Source of the DNA: an uncultured Chloroflexota bacterium
GTDB lineage: Bacteria; Chloroflexota; Anaerolineae; Aggregatilineales; Phototrophicaceae
NCBI GenBank assembly: GCA_937870805.1
Contig: CALMZT010000035.1
Location: 1 to 8,053 of the forward strand
Reading direction: 5' to 3'
Length of the DNA: 8,053 nucleotides
Shown: positions 1 to 4,956 of the stretch, in pieces
Position numbering within the stretch: the first letter of the stretch is position 1
Layout: every line of letters starts with the position of its first letter
Notes under the pieces: generated by a model
Told to the model about the DNA's origin: nothing
Databases searched by the model: none
Seen by the model: only the letters and a program-made list of their open reading frames with translations
Translations under genes and position numbers: made by a program

Positions 1-771
1 CACAACGACGTGAACGACCTGCGTGAGAAAATCGAACAAGTCAAAGCTGGTACGTATGTTGCAAAATCAGGTGAAGCGTTGGGCACAAATCCCAACCGCC
101 GCTATCTGATTATCAGCGATGGTGTGTTCAGCATGGACGGTGACATTGCTCCATTGCCCGAACTCTACGAGGTTGCCAGAGAGCACAACATTCTGCTGAT
201 GGTCGATGACGCGCATGGCGAAGGCGTTTTGGGACGCGGCGGGCGCGGTATTGTCGATCATTTTGGCTTGCATGGTAAAGTCGATATTGAAGTCGGTACG
301 ATGAGTAAAGCATTCGGTGCCGTGGGCGGCATTATCGCAGGACGCAAAGTGATTATCGATTGGCTGCGGCAGCGAGCGCGTCCATTCCTGTTCAGCAGCG
401 CGATGACTGTACCCGATGTAGCAGCCTGCCTCGAAGCCGTCGATATGTTGGAAAGCTCAGAGGAACTTGTCCAGCGCTTGTGGAGCAACGCTGAGCTTAT
501 GAAGCGCGAACTGAAGAACATGGGCTTCGACATTGGAAACAGCACGACGCCGATTATTCCGCTGATGCTCGGTGAAGCGCCGCTGGCACAGCAGTTCAGT
601 CGTAAGCTGTTTGAAAACGGCGTGTTCGCGATGGCGATAGGCTTTCCTACCGTCGCAAAGGGTAAGGCACGTATCCGTGTCATGAATACAGCCGCGCATT
701 CGCAGGATGATTTGGAGCAAGCGCTCACGGCATTTGAAGCAGTAGGCAAAGAATTAGGTGTGATTCGTTAG
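1..771 (+). CDS. kbl: 2-amino-3-ketobutyrate CoA ligase (glycine C-acetyltransferase), 5' end missing
   Basis: This PLP-dependent alpha-oxoamine synthase cleaves 2-amino-3-ketobutyrate with CoA into glycine and acetyl-CoA, the second step of threonine breakdown, in the cytoplasm. The frame is open from base 1 (His-Asn-Asp, the conserved HND motif of the family), so the real start lies upstream. The 256 residues present are the C-terminal two thirds of a roughly 395-residue enzyme. Visible landmarks are DGVFSMDGD (bases 118-144), DDAHGEG (205-225) with the Asp that contacts the PLP ring nitrogen, and GTMSKAFG (295-318) with the Schiff-base Lys at 307-309. The stretch RPFLFSSA and the C-terminal half strongly resemble Bacillus-type Kbl rather than BioF or ALA synthase. 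The GTG at 10 is internal, not a start. Its usual partner, threonine dehydrogenase, lies at 3741-4763. BioF-like activity cannot be excluded from the fragment alone. Confidence 0.93.
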   Translation, partial: HNDVNDLREKIEQVKAGTYVAKSGEALGTNPNRRYLIISDGVFSMDGDIAPLPELYEVAREHNILLMVDDAHGEGVLGRGGRGIVDHFGLHGKVDIEVGTMSKAFGAVGGIIAGRKVIIDWLRQRARPFLFSSAMTVPDVAACLEAVDMLESSEELVQRLWSNAELMKRELKNMGFDIGNSTTPIIPLMLGEAPLAQQFSRKLFENGVFAMAIGFPTVAKGKARIRVMNTAAHSQDDLEQALTAFEAVGKELGVIR

Positions 772-783
772 GCACACATCGTC

Positions 784-789
784 TATAAT
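784..789 (+). promoter_or_regulatory. Candidate -10 box upstream of the phosphotransferase gene
   Basis: A perfect TATAAT lies 13 bp after the kbl stop codon and 73 bp before the start codon at 862. No good -35 hexamer is found 16-19 bp upstream (761-766 reads TGATTC). If used, transcription would start near 796 and the hairpin at 810-838 would sit in the leader of the phosphotransferase mRNA. Support is the hexamer and its position only. Confidence 0.35.
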
Positions 790-809
790 AGAGTTGACAA
801 TACAAGCGC

Positions 810-838
810 AGGGGCAGACCTCACAGGGTACTGCCCCT
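810..838 (+). terminator. Hairpin between kbl and the phosphotransferase gene, possible terminator
   Basis: AGGGGCAG (810-817) pairs perfectly with CTGCCCCT (831-838) around a 13-nt loop, giving a GC-rich 8-bp stem 39 bp after the kbl stop. What follows (CTTCGTG) is not a real U-tract, so a classical intrinsic terminator is only partly supported. It could equally be a leader structure of the gene starting at 862. Confidence 0.5.
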
Positions 839-861
839 CTTCGTGTGATATTGAGGGTGCT

Positions 862-1845
862 ATGAATACAATCGAACTACGAGCGAACCTCTTGATCTAC
901 TATCAGATCAAGTTTCCGCTGCGAGAAAAGATGGAGATCCAAGATCTCAAGGAAATTGACCAAGCAACAGGCAGCGATGTTTACAGCTACACGCTGACTT
1001 ATGAAATGAATAACACCGTGTACAGCGAACCGCGCATATTAAAGCTGTACGCGAAAGGCATTATGGGCGCAGACCGCGCATTAAAGGAACGCCACGCGCT
1101 GCGGAATCTGCACGATGAAGGCTTTCCCGTTCCGGGCAGCACCTTAGTCGAGGTGGACGAGAGCCATCTCGGCAGTGCCTTTGTCATTATGGAACGCATC
1201 GAAGGGCAAAGCATGTGGGATGCGATTGAGTGTGCCACAGAGGAACGCCGTCGCCAGTTGATCGGGCTGTTCAGCGGCTTGCTGGCAGATTTGCATTCGC
1301 TGTCCTGGGCGGTACTTGTCCCTAATCTGAAGATCAACGACGAGTACACGCTCATCAAGCGCGAAATCTACAATCTGAAGCAGTCCGGCAGCGAAATCCT
1401 GCCCGTTGTTGAATGGCTGCACGCGCGGCGTGATCTTGTGCCATGCAAGCGCCCCACGATTACCCACCGTGATTTTCATCCACACAACGTCATCATCACG
1501 GAAGAGGGCGCTTACGAAGGCGTCATCATCGATTGGGGTTGGCAAATCTCTGACCCACGTTTCGATCTTGGCTGGACACTGACATCGCTCGAACGCAGTG
1601 ACTTGCGCGAATTTCGTGATGATGTGTTGGCAGAATACGAACGACGAACGGGTGAAAGGGTTGAGCAGTTAGCGTACTTTGAAGTGCTGGCAAGTGCCTA
1701 TTGGCTGATGCATAATGTTCAAACACTGAAAAATCTACAGAACGGCAGACGTGCGTCGCTCAGCGCCAACATCCGCAAAGCCACAGCGATGATCTACGAC
1801 AGAACGGGTGTCACGCTGCCCGATGTCGAAGCCCTGCTGTCGTAG
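862..1845 (+). CDS. Phosphotransferase of the APH/choline kinase family
   Basis: A 327-residue cytoplasmic small-molecule kinase of the protein-kinase-like fold (PF01636 type), expected to transfer phosphate from ATP to a hydroxyl group. The small-lobe ATP lysine is probably Lys61 in ILKLYAKG, with an ERHALRNL helix (residues 76-83) following. MERIEG (110-115) is the hinge. The catalytic loop HRDFHPHN (202-209) contains Asp204 and Asn209, and IIDWGWQISDPRFDLGW (222-238) holds the metal-binding Asp224, so the active site looks complete. The start at 862 follows GAGGG (853-857) at a 4-nt spacing. The gene is on the same strand as kbl, after a 90-bp gap. The substrate cannot be told: this superfamily includes aminoglycoside, macrolide, homoserine, choline and methylthioribose kinases. 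The chromosomal setting gives no sign of a resistance cassette. The fold is certain, the substrate unknown. Confidence 0.88.
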   Translation: MNTIELRANLLIYYQIKFPLREKMEIQDLKEIDQATGSDVYSYTLTYEMNNTVYSEPRILKLYAKGIMGADRALKERHALRNLHDEGFPVPGSTLVEVDESHLGSAFVIMERIEGQSMWDAIECATEERRRQLIGLFSGLLADLHSLSWAVLVPNLKINDEYTLIKREIYNLKQSGSEILPVVEWLHARRDLVPCKRPTITHRDFHPHNVIITEEGAYEGVIIDWGWQISDPRFDLGWTLTSLERSDLREFRDDVLAEYERRTGERVEQLAYFEVLASAYWLMHNVQTLKNLQNGRRASLSANIRKATAMIYDRTGVTLPDVEALLS

Positions 1846-1879
1846 GGTAAACTTAACAACCTTTGCCATCCAAGACTGC

Positions 1880-1921
1880 TGCTCCTTCCGTAAATAACTA
1901 TAGATGTTTATGGAAGGAGCA
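1880..1921 (+). terminator. Long hairpin after the phosphotransferase gene, possible terminator
   Basis: The left arm 1880-1894 and right arm 1907-1921 pair over 15 positions with a single G-U wobble, around a 12-nt AT-rich loop. It begins 35 bp after the stop codon of the phosphotransferase gene and is the strongest stem in the window. No U-tract follows on either strand, so termination is an inference from position and stem strength. The right arm contains the Shine-Dalgarno-like GGAAGGAG, but no start codon lies at a usable distance. Confidence 0.45.
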
Positions 1922-1971
1922 CCTCAGGCTATTCCTCGCCTCAAAGATGTCCGCATTTCAAGGTCATTACG

Positions 1972-2017
1972 ATACATGACACAAGAATCAAATAAGAGAT
2001 GTTAGCAGATCATGTAT
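1972..2017. repeat. Inverted repeat ATACATGA / TCATGTAT
   Basis: ATACATGA (1972-1979) and its exact reverse complement TCATGTAT (2010-2017) are separated by 30 bp and lie 27-76 bp upstream of the candidate -35 region of the next gene. The arrangement would suit a two-site operator or a looped RNA, but chance in this AT-rich stretch is possible. The 265-bp gap 1846-2110 holds this repeat, the hairpin before it and the candidate promoter after it. No convincing small gene is seen there; the longest ATG-started frames checked are about 10 codons. Confidence 0.35.
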
Positions 2018-2047
2018 AGAAAAATAAAGTAGGTTGTCTGGTTAGGG

Positions 2048-2076
2048 TTTCATAAATTAGCGATACCCTGTAAAAT
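2048..2076 (+). promoter_or_regulatory. Candidate promoter for the 2111-4763 gene group
   Basis: TAAAAT (2071-2076) matches the -10 consensus at five of six positions and lies 34 bp before the start codon at 2111. The matching -35 region (TTTCAT, 2048-2053, 17-bp spacer) is weak. A short inverted repeat, AGGGT (2044-2048) and ACCCT (2065-2069), brackets the spacer and could be an operator half-site pair. The position fits transcription of the three tightly spaced genes downstream. Confidence 0.4.
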
Positions 2077-2110
2077 ATGAGGTGCGCTGCTGCTAATAAG
2101 GGGGTTATTT

Positions 2111-2524
2111 ATGGCAGTTTATGCATCGTGGTTCGATTCTGAACATACTATTATTATCTATGAATACTATGGCAAGTGGACATGGGACGAACTTTACACT
2201 GCTTCTGCCGTTGCGCAAGAGCTTGCCACAGATGCCAGTGGAACAGTTTACAGCTTTTCTGTCCGGCGTGATGATGTCGCACGCTCTCATATCCCATCGA
2301 ATATTATCACTCATTTTGCCGTTTTGACGCAGCAGCTTGCCCCTAAGATTGCTTTGCATATCAGTGTTCCAGGTGGACACGAAACTTTCTGGAAAAATCT
2401 CTCGCAGTCGATTCGGGCTATGTATCCCCGCTTCGCCCAACATATGCTGGTTGCCGATACGCAGGAAGAAGCCCTTCAGATGATCAAAGAACAGAAGGCA
2501 CAGGATGCTGTGGCGGGCAGCTAA
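2111..2524 (+). CDS. Conserved-looking protein of unknown function, possibly STAS-like
   Basis: A 137-residue soluble protein without signal peptide or membrane helix. The start is well supported: AAGGGGG (2098-2104) lies 6 nt before the ATG. The N-terminus (strand IIIYEYYG, then WTWDELYTA) followed by a second strand (TVYSFSVRRDD), a middle helix and a final VADTQEEALQMIKEQK helix resembles the alternating strand/helix order of STAS or SpoIIAA-like single-domain proteins. I do not recognise a specific family, and no phosphorylatable Ser motif typical of anti-sigma antagonists is apparent. Its last 20 bp overlap the start of the glycoside hydrolase-like gene, whose ribosome binding site lies inside this gene, so translation of the two is probably coupled. 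The STAS suggestion is a weak inference; the coding call itself is firm. Confidence 0.75.
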   Translation: MAVYASWFDSEHTIIIYEYYGKWTWDELYTASAVAQELATDASGTVYSFSVRRDDVARSHIPSNIITHFAVLTQQLAPKIALHISVPGGHETFWKNLSQSIRAMYPRFAQHMLVADTQEEALQMIKEQKAQDAVAGS

Positions 2525-3713
2525 ACGACTCGGCGCAACGCTTACCCTTATAACGCTGTTCGGTGCCCTCATCTGGATCTTCTACCTTCGCAACCTTGCC
2601 CCAAATAAACGGGGTATCCATTTGCTGCTCGATGACGGGCGCAATGTCTGGGATACTTCCCTCTGGTACGAACATTTACAATATGCGCGGCAGTTGGTGG
2701 GCGATGGCGGTTTTGTCGTCGAACTCATACGCGCCGACGATTTGGATCTTGAACGCTGGCAGTATTTTATGGACTTGTGCGCCGCGCTGGGCATTACTCC
2801 TATTTTACGCCTTGCGACGACCTTTGATCGCGAAAACAACTGGTGGAATGCACCAACGGCTGACTCTGATGGCAGCTATCGTACCCTCGCCTCAGACTAT
2901 GCCACCTTCGTCGCGGGACTGGAATGGACGACAGACACACATTACGTCATCGTCGGCAACGAACCCAATCACGGCAACGAATGGAGTGGACGCCCCAACC
3001 CCGCCGCCTACGCACGATTTCTCATCGACGTGGCAGATGCCATCCACGCCGCCGACCCACAAGCGATCATCCTCAACGCAGGCTTCGACCCCTATACTCC
3101 GAACACCGGTAGTCAACCATTCATCGACGGCATGTACTACGTGGACGAAGAAAGTTTTCTCGATGACATGATCGCCGCCTATCCTGATGTGTTCTCATAC
3201 GTCGATGTGTGGGCAAGTCATTCCTATCCACAAGGTCCCTTCACCTTGCCACCCTGGGTACAAGCCTACGGACGCGATATGCTCAACGATGCCGTGAACC
3301 GACAGCACGCCGAACCACCAGCAGACATTTACAATCGCGGCATCAACGGTTACGAGTGGGAACTCTGGAAACTTTCAACGTATGGTATCCATGATTTGCC
3401 TGTGATGATTACCGAAACCGGCTGGCGTCACAGCGAAAGCACCGACCCCAACGCACTCGACAACACGCCCTTACCTGATGCGGTAACTGTCGCACAGTAC
3501 GTTGAACTCGCGTTTTACGGCAATGATGGGCGCTATCCGCAGTATCCCACAAGCGGTTGGACGCCCTGGGCAGACGACACGCGCGTCATCGGTGTTGCGT
3601 TGTTTGCTCTTGACGGCGTTACCACAGAATGGGGACATACCAACTGGCTGAGTCTTGACGCTGACGGGCGTGTGCTGGACACTTACGCCATGTTTGATGT
3701 GCTAGAGCCTTAA
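2505..3713 (+). CDS. Membrane-anchored TIM-barrel glycoside hydrolase-like protein
   Basis: A 402-residue protein with one N-terminal membrane helix (about residues 11-28, after MLWRAAKR), probably an uncleaved signal anchor that places the rest outside the membrane. The body looks like a clan GH-A (GH5/GH39-like) eight-stranded barrel. VGNEPN (150-155) carries the presumed acid/base Glu153 at the end of strand 4, ASHSYP (237-242) matches the strand 6 region, and ITETGW (302-307) carries the presumed nucleophile Glu304 at strand 7. Both catalytic glutamates are therefore present. The start is supported by AGAAGG (2493-2498) 6 nt upstream. It overlaps the preceding gene by 20 bp and ends 27 bp before tdh. 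The substrate is unknown; a cell-surface or extracellular beta-linked glycan is the natural guess. Proteins of this type can be annotated as cellulase-family hydrolases without proven activity. Confidence 0.82.
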   Translation: MLWRAAKRLGATLTLITLFGALIWIFYLRNLAPNKRGIHLLLDDGRNVWDTSLWYEHLQYARQLVGDGGFVVELIRADDLDLERWQYFMDLCAALGITPILRLATTFDRENNWWNAPTADSDGSYRTLASDYATFVAGLEWTTDTHYVIVGNEPNHGNEWSGRPNPAAYARFLIDVADAIHAADPQAIILNAGFDPYTPNTGSQPFIDGMYYVDEESFLDDMIAAYPDVFSYVDVWASHSYPQGPFTLPPWVQAYGRDMLNDAVNRQHAEPPADIYNRGINGYEWELWKLSTYGIHDLPVMITETGWRHSESTDPNALDNTPLPDAVTVAQYVELAFYGNDGRYPQYPTSGWTPWADDTRVIGVALFALDGVTTEWGHTNWLSLDADGRVLDTYAMFDVLEP

Positions 3714-3740
3714 ATTCACTTTAGTAAGGAAAATAATTTT

Positions 3741-4763
3741 ATGATGCGAAATAAAGTAATTCTCATCACAGGCGCGAATGGTGAAGTTGGGCACGGGTTG
3801 ATTAACCAGCTCTCCGCGATCAAAGACATGCCACCTGTGATGGTTCTGGATATTCGTGGCTTGGACAAGTCGATGGAATCGAAAGTGTACGAGACCATCG
3901 TCGGCGACATCCTCGACAATGGATTGCTGGAAACACTCGTCAGCGAATACGAAATCGTCACCATCTTTCATCTTGCAGCGCTGCTCTCCACGCATTCGGA
4001 GTTCCGCCCTGAAGCTGCGCATCGCGTCAACGTACAAGGCACGGTCAATCTGCTGCAACTTGCCGTCGAACAGTCGCGTATCAGCGGACGCCCCGTAAAG
4101 TTCATTTTTCCTAGCTCGGTTGCTGTGTATGGAATGCCTGACATCGCAACGAAAAACGCCGCACCGCCTGTCAAAGAAGACGAATTCACTATCCCGACGA
4201 CGATGTACGGCATCAACAAGCTGTATGGCGAACACACGGGACGCTACTACACGCATCACTATCGCCAGCTTGCCGATGTCCCGCAGCGTTCAGGCGTTGA
4301 TTTCCGCAGCCTGCGCTTTCCGGGACTCATCAGCGCCACGACGATGCCAACGGGTGGGACAAGCGATTACGCGCCGGAGATGCTGCACGCTGCCGCCAAA
4401 GGCGAACCTTACGCCTGCTTCGTGCGTCCCGATACTGCCATTCCCTTTATGGCAATGCCCGACGCCATCCGTGCGCTGTTGGAAATTGCCGATGCGCCGC
4501 GCGAACGGTTGACACGCACAGTATACAACGTCACCAGTTTCAGTCTGCCTGCGGGCGAAATTGCCGACATTGTGCGCAGCGCATTCCCTTCAGCACAGAT
4601 CACCTTTGAGCCACATCCACAGCGGCAGGGTATTGTCGATTCGTGGTGCGCGCAAATGGACGACAGCGCCGCGCAGCGTGACTGGGGTTGGAAACCTGAA
4701 TACGATTTAAATCGCGCCTTCCATGAGTATCTGATTCCCACAATTCGCAAACAGTACACCTAG
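3741..4763 (+). CDS. tdh: L-threonine 3-dehydrogenase, SDR (GalE-like) type
   Basis: A 340-residue cytoplasmic NAD-dependent enzyme that oxidises L-threonine to 2-amino-3-ketobutyrate, the substrate of Kbl. It belongs to the extended short-chain dehydrogenase class, unlike the zinc-dependent E. coli Tdh. The Rossmann GANGEVG (residues 11-17) binds NAD. Catalytic residues are Ser125/Ser126 in FPSSVAVYG, and Tyr156 and Lys160 in MYGINK. The signature of this subfamily follows: LRFPGLIS (191-198), GGTSDYAPEMLHAA (205-218), ACFVRPDT with PFMAMPDAIRA (225-245), and DSW...DDSAAQRDWGW near the C-terminus (300-317). These tell it apart from UDP-sugar epimerases. The start at 3741 follows AAGGA (3726-3730) at a 10-nt spacing; the second ATG at 3744 is an alternative. 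It lies 27 bp after the hydrolase-like gene, so it is likely cotranscribed with it. Confidence 0.9.
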   Translation: MMRNKVILITGANGEVGHGLINQLSAIKDMPPVMVLDIRGLDKSMESKVYETIVGDILDNGLLETLVSEYEIVTIFHLAALLSTHSEFRPEAAHRVNVQGTVNLLQLAVEQSRISGRPVKFIFPSSVAVYGMPDIATKNAAPPVKEDEFTIPTTMYGINKLYGEHTGRYYTHHYRQLADVPQRSGVDFRSLRFPGLISATTMPTGGTSDYAPEMLHAAAKGEPYACFVRPDTAIPFMAMPDAIRALLEIADAPRERLTRTVYNVTSFSLPAGEIADIVRSAFPSAQITFEPHPQRQGIVDSWCAQMDDSAAQRDWGWKPEYDLNRAFHEYLIPTIRKQYT

Positions 4764-4789
4764 TGATTGCCAACCTGTAACGCACGAAC

Positions 4790-4817
4790 GGCAGGTAATC
4801 GTAGGACAAAACCTGCC
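4790..4817 (+). terminator. Hairpin after tdh, probable terminator
   Basis: GGCAGGT (4790-4796) pairs with ACCTGCC (4811-4817) around a 14-nt loop, 26 bp after the tdh stop, and is followed by ATTTTCGTTT, a fair U-rich tail. It probably ends the 2111-4763 transcript. The rest of the 193-bp gap up to 4956 holds no gene; a weak promoter (TTTACA 4825-4830, TAGTTT 4848-4853, 17-bp spacer) is possible but not compelling. Confidence 0.55.
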
Positions 4818-4956
4818 ATTTTCGTTTACAATAGGAAAGATTATGGATAGTTTACTTGCAGATTTGGGAACAAAATAACCCTATTCTAGCGTCTGTGATG
4901 ATAAAGCGTTGTGATTGTAAGTTCTGTTGTTTTTGAAAATGTGAAGGATTCAGTGC

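Noticed and set aside
258..749. Minus-strand open frame opposite kbl
   Set aside because: It lies fully inside kbl, whose motifs are unmistakable on the plus strand, and its translation shows no domain.
794..799. Perfect TTGACA hexamer
   Set aside because: No -10-like hexamer is found 16-19 bp downstream (the region is the GC-rich hairpin arm), and the nearby TATAAT lies upstream of it, the wrong order for one promoter.
862..1845. Reading the APH-fold gene as an antibiotic-resistance determinant
   Set aside because: Only the general fold motifs are visible; no cassette, integron or mobile element surrounds it, and many members of the superfamily are metabolic kinases.
3702..4259. Minus-strand open frame opposite the start of tdh
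   Set aside because: It overlaps the Rossmann and catalytic motif region of tdh, and its own translation shows no recognisable motif.
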